Positions 43,216-54,101 are shown, numbered from the stretch's first letter. The stretch: 64,000 nucleotides of DNA from Clostridia bacterium (GCA_017430225.1 JAFRNK010000124.1:80885-144884), one strand, 5' to 3'. The notes: generated by a model not told the origin, from the sequence alone. Program-made: numbers and translations.

Positions 43216-46200
43216 ATGCGTGATCCCCAATACCCGTTGTATCATCAGGAACTGGAACATGAAAGCTGCGGCGTCGGCGCTGTTGTGGATCTGAGCGGCA
43301 AGAACACCCACCGCACGGTGGATCAGGCGCTCTCGATCGTAGAACGCCTGGCTCACCGCGCTGGGAGCGATGCCCTGGGCACTACCGGCGACGGCGTGGG
43401 TATCATGACCCAGCTCCCGCATGCCCTGTTCTCCGCCTGGGCGCAGGAGAAAGGCATCAGGCTCGGCGAACCGGGCGATTACGGCGTCGGCATGTTTTTC
43501 CTGCCTGAGGACGAGGTAGGAGATCAGAACATCTGCCGAATCTTCGAACAGCTCGCCTGCTCCGAGGGGATCAGGGTGCTTGGCTGGAGGAGCGTGCCCT
43601 GCCATCCCGCCCAGATAGGTGCAGGCGCACGGCGCACCATGCCGCGCATCCGCCAATGCTTCCTGGCCCGTCCAGCTTCTTTCGCCGCCGGTGCGGATTT
43701 CGACCGGCGGCTTTACGTATTGCGCCGGGTCTTTGAGAAGCAGGATACCGACACCTATATCTGCTCTCTGTCCAGCCGCACCGTCGTGTACAAGGGCATG
43801 ATGCTGGTCAGCCAGCTGCGCTCCTTCTATGACGATCTGCAGGACGTGCGCTACACCTCTCAAATGGCAATGGTGCATTCCCGGTTTTCCACCAATACCT
43901 TTCCTTCCTGGAGCAAGGCCCATCCCCAGCGACTTCTGCTGCACAACGGGGAGATCAATACCATCCGCGGCAATCATGACCGTATGAAGGCCCGGGAGGA
44001 GACCATGCGCTCCCAGGTGATGGGAGAGGAGATGCGCCGTGTGCTGCCCGTGGTCACCGAAGGCGGCAGCGACAGCCAGATGCTGGACAACACCCTGGAA
44101 TTCCTGCACAAGAACGGGTTCCCGCTGTCTCTGGCCGGGATGATCCTGCTGCCGGAGCCCTGGCAGGGGCAAAAGCAAATGACACCTTGGCGGGATTTGT
44201 ACCGTTATTATTCCACTATGATGGAGCCCTGGGACGGTCCTGCGGCGATCCTCTATTCGGACGGCGATACCGTCTGCGCCTCCCTGGACCGCAACGGGCT
44301 CCGGCCGCTGCGCTGCGCTCTGACGGACGACAGGCGGCTGATCCTGTCCTCCGAGGCGGGCGTACTGTTTGAGGAAAACGCCCATATCGTGCGGCGCTGG
44401 AAGCTGAAATCCGGCGACGTACTGGAAGCCGATCTGCACACCGGCGAACTGCTGGAAAGCGAAGCTTTAAAGACTCGTTACGCCCAGGCACAGCCCTATT
44501 CCGACTGGATGCGGCAGCTGATTGCCCTGGATGATCTGCCCAAGGCGCAGGGAACCGCCGAATCCTTCCATGATACACAGCGGCTCGGGCTGTGCAAGGC
44601 TTTTCACTATACTCAGGAGGACGTGCAGAACATCCTGCTGCCCATGGCGAACAACGGTACAGAACCCATCGTTTCCATGGGCGCGGACGAACCGCTGGCG
44701 GCTCTGTCGAAGACCCATCCTTCCTTGTTCGACTATTTCAAACAGCGCTTTGCCCAGGTCACCAACCCGCCCATCGACGCTCTGCGGGAAGAGATCAAAA
44801 CCGACTGCTCGATTTATATCGGCGATGACGGAAATCTGCTGGCGAACGGACCCGACAACTGCACCGTTCTGGAATTGCCGTCCCCGGTGCTGACGGAGGA
44901 GGCGCTCTCCCGAATCCGGAGTTTGGACCATCGGGCCTTTTCGGTGCGGACAGTCTCGCTGCTGTATAAAAAGGAAACCGGCCTCCGTTCCGCCCTGGAT
45001 GCTTTCTTTGCCGCGTGCGACCGGGCGTGTGCCGACGGCGTCAACATCCTGATCCTGTCTGACCGGGGCGTGGACGCCGATCATCTCGCCGTTCCTTCCC
45101 TGCTGGCGGTATCTGCCCTCGAGCAGCATTTGATCCGTATCAAAAAGCGCACGGCGGTATCGGTGATCCTGGAAAGCGGCGAGCCCCGGGACGTGCACCA
45201 GCTGGCGCTGCTGATCGCATACGGCGCGCGGGCAGTCAATCCCTACCTGGCACATGCCTGCATCAAAGCTTTTTGCGAAACAGGCCAGATTCAGAAAGCT
45301 CCGGATGAAGCCGTCCGCGATTATGACCAGGCCCTCACCGCCGGGGTACTGAAGATCGCCTCCAAGATGGGTGTATCCACTCTGCAGGCTTATCAGAGTG
45401 CCCAGTTGTTTGAAGCTGTCGGGCTGGACGGGCCGTTCGTGGAAACGTATTTCACCAACACGCCTTATTCCCTGGGCGGAGCTGATCTGAGCACCGTGGA
45501 GGCGGACAGCCGTTTCCACCATGCCGCCGCCTTTGCGGTACCCGATACAGGCCTGCCCAGCATCGGCGTTCACAAACTGCGTACGGGCGAAGAAGCAGAA
45601 GAGCACCTGTATTCACCCGAAACCATCCACCTCCTCCAGCAGGCGGTGTGGACAGGCAGCCGGGAATTGTTCGACCGTTATGCCGCGCGGGTGGAGAACG
45701 AAGGCCCGCGGACCATCCGATCCATGCTGGGCTTTGCCTTCGACACCTGCCGGGAGATCCCGCTTGAGGAAGTGGAGCCCGCGTGCGAAATCGTCAGGCG
45801 ATTCCGCACAGGTGCCATGAGCTATGGCTCCATCTCCCGGGAAGCCCATGAATGCCTGGCTGAAGCCATGAACCGCCTCGGCGGGCGGTCCAACAGCGGT
45901 GAGGGCGGGGAACTGCCCGAACGCTATGGGACGAACCTGAATTCAGCCATCAAGCAGGTCGCTTCCGGCCGCTTCGGCGTGACCCGGGAATACCTGCTCT
46001 CCGCGAAAGAGATCCAGATCAAAATGGCCCAGGGCGCCAAGCCCGGAGAGGGCGGGCACCTGCCCGGGGCCAAGGTGACGGAAAGCGTGGCGAAGACCCG
46101 CTGCTCCACCCCCGGCATCTCCCTGATTTCCCCGCCGCCTCACCATGACATCTATTCCATCGAGGACCTGGCAGAACTGATTTACGACCTTCAGTGCGCC

Positions 46201-47532
46201 AACGATCAGGCCAAGATCACGGTGAAGCTGGTATCCTCCACAGGGGTAGGTACGATCGCCAGCGGCGTAGCCAAGGCCGGCGCGGGCGGTATCCTGATTT
46301 CCGGCGGAGAAGGCGGCACCGGCGCCGCGCCGTTGAGCTCGGTCCATCACGCGGGCCTGCCCTGGGAAATCGGCCTGGCGGAAGCCCATCAGGTGCTGTG
46401 CCGGAACCGCCTGCGCCAGAAGGTGACGCTGGAAACTGACGGAAAGCTGATGACCGGCCACGACGTGATGGTGGCCCTGCTGCTAGGCGCGGAAGAATTC
46501 GGATTTGCGACCGCGCCGCTCATCACCATGGGCTGCCGGATGATGCGGGTATGCCACCTGGGCACCTGTCCCTTCGGCATCGCCACCCAGAATCCTGAGC
46601 TGCGCAAACGTTTTATCGGCAAGCCGGAATATGTGGTGCGGTTCATGCTGTTCGTCGCGGAGCAGATGCGCCGCATCATGGCGAAACTCGGCGCGAGGAC
46701 GGTCAACGAACTGGTCGGCCGCAGCGACCTGCTCAGGATGAAACCGGACGCACGCATTGATTTGTCCGATATCATCGGCTTTGCCCGGAACACCCATTAC
46801 CGCCCTGACGCAAAGCACGATTTCCATCTGGACGAGCGCACCGACGTCCGTCTTTTCCAGGATCACGTGCATCTGATGACGACCGACCGGGCTTTCGGCA
46901 CCATGCTGAACGGTCAAAGGCATATCCAGGCCCAGGGCTGCGGGGGCCAGTCCTTTGGCGCGTTCCTTTCCGCCGGGCAGGAGATCACGCTCTACGGCGT
47001 CGCGAACGATTATCTCGGGAAAGGCCTGTCCGGCGGAACCGTTGCGGTCTGTCCGCCGGTGGACAGTGTCTGGAATCCGGACGACACCCTGATCGGAAAC
47101 GTAGCGCTGTACGGCGCCACCTCCGGCTATGCCTTCATCTCCGGCAAGGCGGGGGAGCGCTTCGCGGTGCGCAACTCCGGCGCATGGGCCGTGGTGGAAG
47201 GCGTGGGCGATCACAGCTGCGAGTATATGACCGGCGGCCGGGTCGCCGTGCTGGGAAAAGTGGGCGATAACTTCGCCGCGGGCATGAGCGGCGGTATCGC
47301 CTGGGTCCTGGACGAAGAGGATGGCCTGAAGGATCATATGAATCCCGGGCATGTCAAATTATATCCTGTGCCGCCGGCACAGGCCGGGGAATTACAGCGG
47401 CTTCTTCAAATGCATGAACGGGCCACGGGCTCGAAAAAGGCGAGAGAAATCCTTGAGAATTTCGACGCTTATCTGCCCAGATTCAAAGCGGTGATTTCCG
47501 ACGAGTACCTGTCTTTCCTGAAAGGAGCGTGA
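43216..47532 (+). CDS. gltB: Glutamate synthase large subunit
   Basis: 1438 residues. The ATG at 43216 is seven bases after GGAGG; the ATG at 43210 overlaps the ANTAR stop but sits on the ribosome site. A short propeptide precedes the Ntn nucleophile Cys in ESCGVGAVVDL. Domains in order: class II amidotransferase (HSRFSTNTFPSW, HNGEINT), central domain, FMN barrel (GEGGELPERYG, KPGEGGHLPG, GTGAAPLS), 3Fe-4S motif CRMMRVCHLGTCPFG, and the C-terminal GxG beta-helix (GGRVAVLGKVGDNFAAGMSGG). It makes two glutamates from glutamine and 2-oxoglutarate. Confidence 0.96.
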   Translation: MRDPQYPLYHQELEHESCGVGAVVDLSGKNTHRTVDQALSIVERLAHRAGSDALGTTGDGVGIMTQLPHALFSAWAQEKGIRLGEPGDYGVGMFFLPEDEVGDQNICRIFEQLACSEGIRVLGWRSVPCHPAQIGAGARRTMPRIRQCFLARPASFAAGADFDRRLYVLRRVFEKQDTDTYICSLSSRTVVYKGMMLVSQLRSFYDDLQDVRYTSQMAMVHSRFSTNTFPSWSKAHPQRLLLHNGEINTIRGNHDRMKAREETMRSQVMGEEMRRVLPVVTEGGSDSQMLDNTLEFLHKNGFPLSLAGMILLPEPWQGQKQMTPWRDLYRYYSTMMEPWDGPAAILYSDGDTVCASLDRNGLRPLRCALTDDRRLILSSEAGVLFEENAHIVRRWKLKSGDVLEADLHTGELLESEALKTRYAQAQPYSDWMRQLIALDDLPKAQGTAESFHDTQRLGLCKAFHYTQEDVQNILLPMANNGTEPIVSMGADEPLAALSKTHPSLFDYFKQRFAQVTNPPIDALREEIKTDCSIYIGDDGNLLANGPDNCTVLELPSPVLTEEALSRIRSLDHRAFSVRTVSLLYKKETGLRSALDAFFAACDRACADGVNILILSDRGVDADHLAVPSLLAVSALEQHLIRIKKRTAVSVILESGEPRDVHQLALLIAYGARAVNPYLAHACIKAFCETGQIQKAPDEAVRDYDQALTAGVLKIASKMGVSTLQAYQSAQLFEAVGLDGPFVETYFTNTPYSLGGADLSTVEADSRFHHAAAFAVPDTGLPSIGVHKLRTGEEAEEHLYSPETIHLLQQAVWTGSRELFDRYAARVENEGPRTIRSMLGFAFDTCREIPLEEVEPACEIVRRFRTGAMSYGSISREAHECLAEAMNRLGGRSNSGEGGELPERYGTNLNSAIKQVASGRFGVTREYLLSAKEIQIKMAQGAKPGEGGHLPGAKVTESVAKTRCSTPGISLISPPPHHDIYSIEDLAELIYDLQCANDQAKITVKLVSSTGVGTIASGVAKAGAGGILISGGEGGTGAAPLSSVHHAGLPWEIGLAEAHQVLCRNRLRQKVTLETDGKLMTGHDVMVALLLGAEEFGFATAPLITMGCRMMRVCHLGTCPFGIATQNPELRKRFIGKPEYVVRFMLFVAEQMRRIMAKLGARTVNELVGRSDLLRMKPDARIDLSDIIGFARNTHYRPDAKHDFHLDERTDVRLFQDHVHLMTTDRAFGTMLNGQRHIQAQGCGGQSFGAFLSAGQEITLYGVANDYLGKGLSGGTVAVCPPVDSVWNPDDTLIGNVALYGATSGYAFISGKAGERFAVRNSGAWAVVEGVGDHSCEYMTGGRVAVLGKVGDNFAAGMSGGIAWVLDEEDGLKDHMNPGHVKLYPVPPAQAGELQRLLQMHERATGSKKAREILENFDAYLPRFKAVISDEYLSFLKGA

Positions 47533-47536
47533 CGGT

Positions 47537-48949
47537 ATGGGCAAGCCAACTGGATTCATGGAATACGTCCGGACGGAAAACCCGTACCGTGACGTGCAGA
47601 CCCGCCTCAAAGATTATGTCGATCTGCACACAGCCCAGCCCTCCGATATCAGGCGCTGCCAGGCAGCACGGTGCATGGACTGCGGCGTGCCCTTCTGCCA
47701 GTCGGATTTCGGCTGTCCTTTGCACAATCTGATCCCCGAATGGAACGATCTGCTGTATCAGGGCCAGGATCGGGCAGCGCTGGACCGCCTGCTGATGACA
47801 GCTCCGTTTCCTGAATTCACCGGGCGGGTATGTCCGGCACTGTGTGAAAAAGCCTGCAATCTGGCGGACGACGGCGTCACCAACCGGGACAACGAACTGT
47901 ATCTCATCGAAACGGGTTTTTCAAACGGCTGGATACAGCCCCGTATTCCCGCTGCGCGTACAGGAAAAAGGGTCGCTGTCGCCGGCAGCGGACCCGCGGG
48001 TCTGGCGGCGGCGGATCTGCTCAATCAACTAGGACATGACGTCACCGTGATCGAACGGGCGGACCGTCCCGGCGGGCTGTTGATGTACGGCATCCCCAAT
48101 ATGAAACTGCCCAAAGAGATCGTCGAACGGCGCATCCATCTGATGGAAGCGGAAGGCGTTTCGTTCCTGCTCAATACGTCCGCAGCACCTGATGTAACGG
48201 AGAAATACGACGCGGTCCTGCTTTGCTGCGGTTCCCGAAAACCGCGTACCTTAAACGTCGAGAGTATCGACGCTGAAGGCGTGCATTTTGCCGTGGATTA
48301 TCTGACAGCAGCCACCCGCGGCGTCCTGACCGGGGAAGAGCCGGACATCACCGCCGGAGGAAAGCATGTGGTCGTCGTGGGCGGCGGGGACACAGGGAAC
48401 GACTGTGTCGGCACAGCCCTGCGCCAGGGTGCCCTCAGTGTGACCCAACTGGAAATGATGCCCAAAGCGCCCGAACGCAGGACTGCCGGGAATCCCTGGC
48501 CGGAGTGGCCCCGCGTCCTGCGTACGGATTACGGACAAATGGAAGCCGTGGCTGTGCAGGGCGCTGATCCCCGCGTTTATGAAACCACTGTGAAAAGCAT
48601 CCGGGTGGACGCTTCGGACAGAATCACCGCGCTGGAAACGGTACGCCTGCAGAAAGGCATAGACGGAAAACTGATATTTGTACCGGGCTCCGAAAAAACG
48701 CTGCCCTGTGATCTGCTGCTGATCGCGGCAGGCTTTATCGGCTGTGAGGAACAGACGGTCCGGGCTTTCGGCCTGACCGCCGATTCCCGAGGAAGGCTGC
48801 TGCCGGAGGACGGCTCCCATCATCTGGGCGGCAATCTGTTTTCCGCCGGCGATATGAGAAACGGCCAGTCCCTGGTGGTGCGGGCTCTGGCCGACGGAAG
48901 GGCTGCGGCTCGGGAAACGGACGCTTTCCTACAGAAAAACATGAAATAA
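47537..48949 (+). CDS. gltD: Glutamate synthase small subunit (NAD(P)H)
   Basis: 470 residues. N-terminal 4Fe-4S motifs CMDCGVPFCQSDFGCPLHN and CPALCEKACN, then the FAD site VAVAGSGPAGLAAADLL and the NAD(P)H site VVVVGGGDTGNDCVGTAL, ending with GNLFSAGDMRNGQSLVV. It passes electrons from NAD(P)H to GltB. It starts 4 nt after the gltB stop with AAAGGAGC, so the two are cotranslated. Confidence 0.97.
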   Translation: MGKPTGFMEYVRTENPYRDVQTRLKDYVDLHTAQPSDIRRCQAARCMDCGVPFCQSDFGCPLHNLIPEWNDLLYQGQDRAALDRLLMTAPFPEFTGRVCPALCEKACNLADDGVTNRDNELYLIETGFSNGWIQPRIPAARTGKRVAVAGSGPAGLAAADLLNQLGHDVTVIERADRPGGLLMYGIPNMKLPKEIVERRIHLMEAEGVSFLLNTSAAPDVTEKYDAVLLCCGSRKPRTLNVESIDAEGVHFAVDYLTAATRGVLTGEEPDITAGGKHVVVVGGGDTGNDCVGTALRQGALSVTQLEMMPKAPERRTAGNPWPEWPRVLRTDYGQMEAVAVQGADPRVYETTVKSIRVDASDRITALETVRLQKGIDGKLIFVPGSEKTLPCDLLLIAAGFIGCEEQTVRAFGLTADSRGRLLPEDGSHHLGGNLFSAGDMRNGQSLVVRALADGRAAARETDAFLQKNMK

Positions 48950-48991
48950 GCAGCGCGGGTGTTGACAGAAGCCGCGCTGCTGACATAGAAT
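48949..48991 (+). promoter_or_regulatory. Promoter of glmS-pyrG overlapping a hairpin
   Basis: TTGACA (48962-48967), 18-bp spacer, TAGAAT (48986-48991). AGCAGCGCGG (48949-48958) and CCGCGCTGCT (48972-48981) form a 10-bp hairpin that starts at the gltD stop codon and places the -35 box in its loop. The hairpin has no T-run, so it is a weak terminator for gltD at best. Confidence 0.65.
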
Positions 48992-49042
48992 TCCACGAAT
49001 CCGCGTGTGCGGTGAGAGAAAACAGAAAGGGAAAAGGAAGCC

Positions 49043-50911
49043 ATGTGCGGAATTGTGGGGTATACAGGAAATCATCAGGCGGCGCCGATCCTGTTGGACG
49101 GGCTGGCCAAGCTAGAATACAGGGGATATGACTCTGCGGGCCTGGCAGTGCGGGACGGCTCAAAATTGGCTGAGGTAGTCAAGGCCACGGGCAAGTTATA
49201 CCGTCTGGCGGACAAGACGGATCAAGGGCGGTCGCTGCCGGGCACCTGCGGCATCGGCCATACCCGTTGGGCGACCCACGGCGATCCCAGCATGATTAAT
49301 GCTCATCCCCATGTCAGCGGCAACTGCTCCGGATCAGGCAGCGGGGCCGTGGAATCTGACGTGGTAGGCGTTCACAACGGTATCATCGAAAACTTTGCGG
49401 AGTTGAAAGAAAAACTCCTGCATCACGGCTACGTATTTTACAGCGACACTGACACGGAAGTTGTCGTGAAATTGGTAGACTACTATTACAAGAAGTACAA
49501 GATCGGCCCGATTGATGCGATCACCCGCACCATGGTCCGCGTACGGGGCAGCTATGCCCTGGCACTGATGTTCAGGGATTATCCCGGTGAGGTCTTCGCA
49601 GCCAGAAAAGACTCCCCATTGATCATCGGCACGGCGGATGACGCCTCCTATTTGGCCTCTGATGTGCCTGCTATCCTCAAGTATACGCGCAGCGTTTATT
49701 ATATCGACAACCTGCAGGTGGCGCGCGTGGCGCCCGGGAGCGTAAAATTCTATGACCTGAACGGTGACGAGGTGTCCCTGCCCCTGACAGAAATCACCTG
49801 GGACGCGGCAGCTGCTGAGAAGGGCGGATATGAGCACTTCATGCTCAAGGAAATCCATGAGCAGCCAACCGCTGTGCGCGATACGGTCAACAGTCTGGTA
49901 AAGGAGGGCCGCGTGGATCTTTCCGCCGTGGGACTCACGGAAGAAATCATCCGGTCGCTGACACAGATTGACATCGTGGCCTGCGGATCCGCCTGGCATG
50001 TGGGCATGGCTGCCCAGTATGTGATAGAGGATCTCGTCGGGATCCCCGTTCGGGTGGAACTGGCTTCTGAATTTCGTTACCGAAGCCTTCCTATAGGGGA
50101 AGGCACGCTTGTGATTGTGATCTCTCAGTCCGGGGAGACTGCCGACAGCCTGGCAGCTCTGCGGGTGGCGAAAGAACGCGGTGCCCTGACCCTTGCCATC
50201 GTCAACGTGATCGGTTCCACCATCGCGAGGGAAGCCGACCATGTACTGTACACCCTGGCGGGTCCGGAGATCGCCGTGGCCACTACGAAAGCCTACAGCG
50301 CCCAGCTTGTCGCGATGGATGCCCTCGCTGTGGAAATGGCACGGGTACGGGGTACGATCACCGCGGATCAGTTTGGCCGCCTGCTGGAAGAACTCTCTGC
50401 CATCCCGGATAAAATCCGACGGATCCTTGAGGACAAGGAGAGGATTCAGTGGTTCTCCTCCAAGATCGCCAATGCCCATGATATCTTCTTCATCGGCCGG
50501 GGCCTGGACTACGCGATCTCCCTGGAGGGCAGCCTGAAGATGAAAGAGATCAGCTATATCCATTCAGAGGCCTATGCTGCCGGGGAGCTGAAGCACGGCA
50601 CCATCAGTCTGATCGAAAACGGTACGCTGGTGATAGGCGTATTGACACAGAGCCGGCTGTTTGAAAAAACCATCTCCAATATGGCAGAGTGCAAGTCACG
50701 GGGCGCTTACCTGATGGGCATCACGACCAACGGTAACTTCTCCGTGGAGGATTCGGTGAATTTTACGGTATACATTCCCAAGACGGACGAGCACTTCGTC
50801 TCCTCTTTGGCAGTGGTGCCCCTGCAGCTGCTGGGCTACTACACCAGCATCAACCACGGTCTGGATGTAGATAAGCCGCGAAATCTGGCCAAGAGTGTCA
50901 CAGTGGAATAA
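49043..50911 (+). CDS. glmS: Glutamine-fructose-6-phosphate aminotransferase
   Basis: 622 residues. Catalytic Cys2 (MCGIVGYTGN), LEYRGYDSAGLAV, GIGHTRWATHG and NGIIENFAELK form the glutaminase domain. Two SIS domains follow (ISQSGETADSLAALR, GRGLDYAISLEGSLKMKEISYIHSEAY). The end KPRNLAKSVTVE is the conserved C-terminal loop. It makes glucosamine-6-phosphate, the first step to peptidoglycan amino sugars. The leader is only about 50 nt, so there is no glmS ribozyme. Confidence 0.98.
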   Translation: MCGIVGYTGNHQAAPILLDGLAKLEYRGYDSAGLAVRDGSKLAEVVKATGKLYRLADKTDQGRSLPGTCGIGHTRWATHGDPSMINAHPHVSGNCSGSGSGAVESDVVGVHNGIIENFAELKEKLLHHGYVFYSDTDTEVVVKLVDYYYKKYKIGPIDAITRTMVRVRGSYALALMFRDYPGEVFAARKDSPLIIGTADDASYLASDVPAILKYTRSVYYIDNLQVARVAPGSVKFYDLNGDEVSLPLTEITWDAAAAEKGGYEHFMLKEIHEQPTAVRDTVNSLVKEGRVDLSAVGLTEEIIRSLTQIDIVACGSAWHVGMAAQYVIEDLVGIPVRVELASEFRYRSLPIGEGTLVIVISQSGETADSLAALRVAKERGALTLAIVNVIGSTIAREADHVLYTLAGPEIAVATTKAYSAQLVAMDALAVEMARVRGTITADQFGRLLEELSAIPDKIRRILEDKERIQWFSSKIANAHDIFFIGRGLDYAISLEGSLKMKEISYIHSEAYAAGELKHGTISLIENGTLVIGVLTQSRLFEKTISNMAECKSRGAYLMGITTNGNFSVEDSVNFTVYIPKTDEHFVSSLAVVPLQLLGYYTSINHGLDVDKPRNLAKSVTVE

Positions 50912-50933
50912 ATAAATCGCGGGAGGGAGTTTC

Positions 50934-52529
50934 ATGGCAAAATATATTTTTGTAACCGGCGGCGTGGTATCGGGCCTGGGCAAGGGCATCACGGCGGCGA
51001 GTCTGGGCAGGCTTCTGAAGGCCCGCGGCCTGAAGGTGGCGGCCCAGAAGCTGGACCCCTACATCAACGTGGACCCCGGCACCATGAGCCCCTATCAGCA
51101 CGGGGAAGTATATGTCACCGAGGACGGCGCGGAAACCGACCTGGACCTGGGGCACTATGAGCGCTTCATCGACGAGGACCTGAACAAGTATTCCAACCTG
51201 ACCACTGGCAAAGTCTATTCCAATGTCATCCACAAGGAGCGCCAGGGCGGATATCTGGGCAGCACGGTGCAGACGATCCCGCACATTACCGATGAAATCA
51301 AGCGGTTCATCTACCGGGTCGGAGAAAAGACCGATGCCGACGTGGTGATCACCGAAATCGGCGGCACCATCGGCGATATCGAATCCCAGCCTTTTATCGA
51401 GGCCATCCGGGAAGTCGGCCTGGAAGTGGGGAGGGAAAACGCCCTGTACGTCCACGTGACGCTGGTGCCTTATCTGAAGGCCAGCGGGGAGCACAAATCC
51501 AAGCCCACCCAGCACAGCGTGAAAGAGCTGCAAGGCATGGGCATCAGCCCCAACATCATCGTGCTGCGGGTGGACGAAAAGATCACCGACGAAACGATCT
51601 TCACCAAGATCGCCCATTTCTGCAACGTGAAGCCGGACTGCGTGATCGAAAACCTGACGCTGCCCATCCTGTACGAAGCGCCTTTGATGCTCGAACAGGC
51701 GAATCTGTCGGGCATCGTATGCCGGGAGCTGGGCATCAGCACGCCAGCGCCGGACCTGACGGAATGGCAGGATCTGGTGGAACGCATCCGGCACCACAGC
51801 AGGACGGTGAAGATCGGGCTGGTCGGGAAATATGTGCAGCTGCACGATGCCTATCTGTCTGTAGCGGAAGCGCTGCACCATGCGGGCTACGCCCTGGACG
51901 CCAAGGTCGAAATCACCTGGATCGATTCGGAAACGCTGACGGAAGAAAATATCGAAAGCGTTCTTTCGTCTGTGGACGGGCTGATCGTGCCCGGCGGTTT
52001 CGGCAGCCGGGGCATTGAAGGCATGATCCTGACCGCCCGATACGCGCGGGAGCATCACGTCCCGTACTTCGGTATCTGCCTGGGGATGCAGACCGCGGTG
52101 ATCGAATATGCCCGGAATGCCGCCGGCCTGGACAACGCCAATTCCCGGGAATTCGACGAAAACGCCCCGTACAGAGTCATTGATTTCATGCCCGGCCAGA
52201 ACGACGAAATCGATAAGGGCGGCACCCTGCGCCTGGGCAAATATCCCTGTATTTTAAAAGAAAACACGGTGATCGCCCGCTGCTATGGTACCCGGGAAAT
52301 CAGCGAGCGTCACCGCCATCGTTATGAATTTGCCAATGCCTTCCGGGATGTGCTTTCCCAGGCAGGCCTGGTGCTCTCCGGCCTGTCCCCGGACGGCCGT
52401 CTGGTGGAAACCATCGAGCTTCCGGAAGAAGACTTCTTCGTCGGCGTCCAATTCCATCCCGAATTCAAGAGTCGCCCCAACAAGCCCCATCCGTTGTTTG
52501 TCGGATTTGTCAAAGCTGCGATCCGCTGA
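50934..52529 (+). CDS. pyrG: CTP synthase
   Basis: 531 residues. N-terminal synthetase domain: [51 protein letters not shown] and [13 protein letters not shown]-terminal glutaminase: [12 protein letters not shown], the Cys nucleophile in GICLGMQ and the His-Glu pair in [11 protein letters not shown]. It aminates UTP to CTP with glutamine. It follows glmS by 22 nt with GGGAGGGAG, so the two form an operon; the usual B. subtilis-type pyrG attenuator is not present. Confidence 0.98.
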   Translation: MAKYIFVTGGVVSGLGKGITAASLGRLLKARGLKVAAQKLDPYINVDPGTMSPYQHGEVYVTEDGAETDLDLGHYERFIDEDLNKYSNLTTGKVYSNVIHKERQGGYLGSTVQTIPHITDEIKRFIYRVGEKTDADVVITEIGGTIGDIESQPFIEAIREVGLEVGRENALYVHVTLVPYLKASGEHKSKPTQHSVKELQGMGISPNIIVLRVDEKITDETIFTKIAHFCNVKPDCVIENLTLPILYEAPLMLEQANLSGIVCRELGISTPAPDLTEWQDLVERIRHHSRTVKIGLVGKYVQLHDAYLSVAEALHHAGYALDAKVEITWIDSETLTEENIESVLSSVDGLIVPGGFGSRGIEGMILTARYAREHHVPYFGICLGMQTAVIEYARNAAGLDNANSREFDENAPYRVIDFMPGQNDEIDKGGTLRLGKYPCILKENTVIARCYGTREISERHRHRYEFANAFRDVLSQAGLVLSGLSPDGRLVETIELPEEDFFVGVQFHPEFKSRPNKPHPLFVGFVKAAIR

Positions 52530-52576
52530 ACGGCTCCGGACGGAAGTGAATACAGAAGCGACGCTGCTGAACAGCC

Positions 52577-53833
52577 TCAGGGTTCAAACAGCCCGGCGAT
52601 TTCCGCGGACAGCATTTGATCGGCATTGGCGAACAGGGGGGCCGCTTCCTCATTCACCTGGTCGCCGCTGCCGCCTGCCTCCATGCCGTCGCCTGTCTCC
52701 ATGTTCCGGTAAATCACCTCTTCAGGCGCAATCGGTGTCCCGTCTGCATAGACGGGAACGCTGCCTTTCCTGATCGTTTCAAAGTGCGCGATATATTCTC
52801 CGTTCTGCATTTTCTCGCAGATCAGGATCGGACAGGCTTCCGACAGGTCTCTGCCCATTGCGCTGACTGCTTGATCAGGGCCGAATGCGCCTCCGGGGAC
52901 GGGATAGTGCATGTACCAGCAGCCATAGATCGCGCCTGGAAAATAAGCCGCTGTCGCATTGGAAAAGGGCGGGAAGACATAACGGTCATACTGGTAATGC
53001 AGTAAGACGTGGTTTTCCAGATTGTAGTAGTACCCGCCGTGTTCGATCAGATTCCAGTCATGCGCCCGGATTTGGGATTCCTCGGGAGATTCGACGATCA
53101 TGCTCGGCAGTCCGGCGAGGTACATCAGATAGCAGAACATACTGGAGCATGAGACGCACAGGCCCTTGCGCTTGACGAGCATGTGCATCCAGTCGTCCTT
53201 GGCGTCCTCCGCACGCCCGCCGATGTCTTCAAATCTGAAATGGTGCCTGAAATAGCCGGCGCCGTAGTTGATGATTGCCGTTAACGCGGCTTCGGTGCTG
53301 TCCGGTATTTTTTCCTGGCAGGGATAAAGATAGTCCTGGAGGTAGATCCTCAGATCCTCCTGGGTCAGGCACAGCTCGCGCTCCACCTCCAGGGGCAGTT
53401 CTCCGGTCTCGTACTCTGCTCCCCGGTAATAGAAATAGGAACACATTTCGCTCAGATACAGACCGTCTCCGGAAGAAAACACCACAATCAGGCACTCATA
53501 CTCTGCTGGACTGAATTCTCCTGTTTTCGCGGTGCTCGCTGTCACTGTCGCCTCGCCTTCCCGCAAGGCGGTCATGGTTCCGTCGGAGGTGATGCTGAGC
53601 ACATCCGGATCGCTGCTTTCATAGGCGACCTGAAGCTGGGGATAGTCCGCAAACGGCTTCCATTGGTGGGTATCGCCGACATGCAGGGAAGAAACGTCTG
53701 ATTCGTAGTTCACTTCCGGTTCCGTCTCGGAGGAAGCCCTGGCGCAGGGGCTGAGAATGGAAATCAGCGCTGCCAGAACAAGCAGGACGGAAAGCAAACG
53801 TTTTGAGAAAGAAGCATACATCTTCATCGACAT
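52577..53833 (-). CDS. Exported Big2 and transglutaminase-like protein
   Basis: 418 residues from the ATG at 53833, seven bases after GAAGGG. Signal peptide (KRLLSVLLVLAALISILSPCARA). Residues about 45-130 are a Big2 Ig-like domain (VAYESSDPDVLSITSDGTMTALREGEATVTAST). Residues about 230-340 are transglutaminase-like, with the Cys in KGLCVSCSSMFCYLMYLAGLPS and the His in AHDWNLIEHGGYYYNLE; the third residue, usually Asp, seems replaced by Glu or Asn. It is an extracellular protein, perhaps acting on wall peptides, but activity is uncertain. Confidence 0.82.
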   Translation of the reverse strand: MSMKMYASFSKRLLSVLLVLAALISILSPCARASSETEPEVNYESDVSSLHVGDTHQWKPFADYPQLQVAYESSDPDVLSITSDGTMTALREGEATVTASTAKTGEFSPAEYECLIVVFSSGDGLYLSEMCSYFYYRGAEYETGELPLEVERELCLTQEDLRIYLQDYLYPCQEKIPDSTEAALTAIINYGAGYFRHHFRFEDIGGRAEDAKDDWMHMLVKRKGLCVSCSSMFCYLMYLAGLPSMIVESPEESQIRAHDWNLIEHGGYYYNLENHVLLHYQYDRYVFPPFSNATAAYFPGAIYGCWYMHYPVPGGAFGPDQAVSAMGRDLSEACPILICEKMQNGEYIAHFETIRKGSVPVYADGTPIAPEEVIYRNMETGDGMEAGGSGDQVNEEAAPLFANADQMLSAEIAGLFEP

Positions 53834-54101
53834 CTTCATCCCTTCTGTGGTATGATGACAGCGGCGACGGTGCCCGCCGTCAGGTACCCTTGTGTTGGAT
53901 TCTTGCAGATGATTATACCCCAAAGGCCGGCGATCCGCAATAGTGCCCGCCATGTACGCATGAGTGATTCTGCCCGTTTGGAAAAGGTGCTGCAAGGTTC
54001 TTTGCAGATTTCATCTTCTTTGATCAGGAATGGGGGAAAGGCTTCAAGGTACGTTCCCTTCCCCTCTCAGCCAGAAAACACTTTCTTTTTTGATTTCCGG
54101 C
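53834..54101. other. Intergenic region between exported protein and MerR-type promoter
   Basis: About 270 nt. It presumably carries the promoter of the minus-strand exported protein; no convincing box pair or gene is visible. Confidence 0.4.

Noticed and set aside
42877-44439. 520-codon minus-strand open frame
   Set aside because: Antisense shadow of gltB produced by high-GC third positions.
48992-49042. glmS ribozyme
   Set aside because: The leader is about 50 nt, far too short for the ribozyme core.
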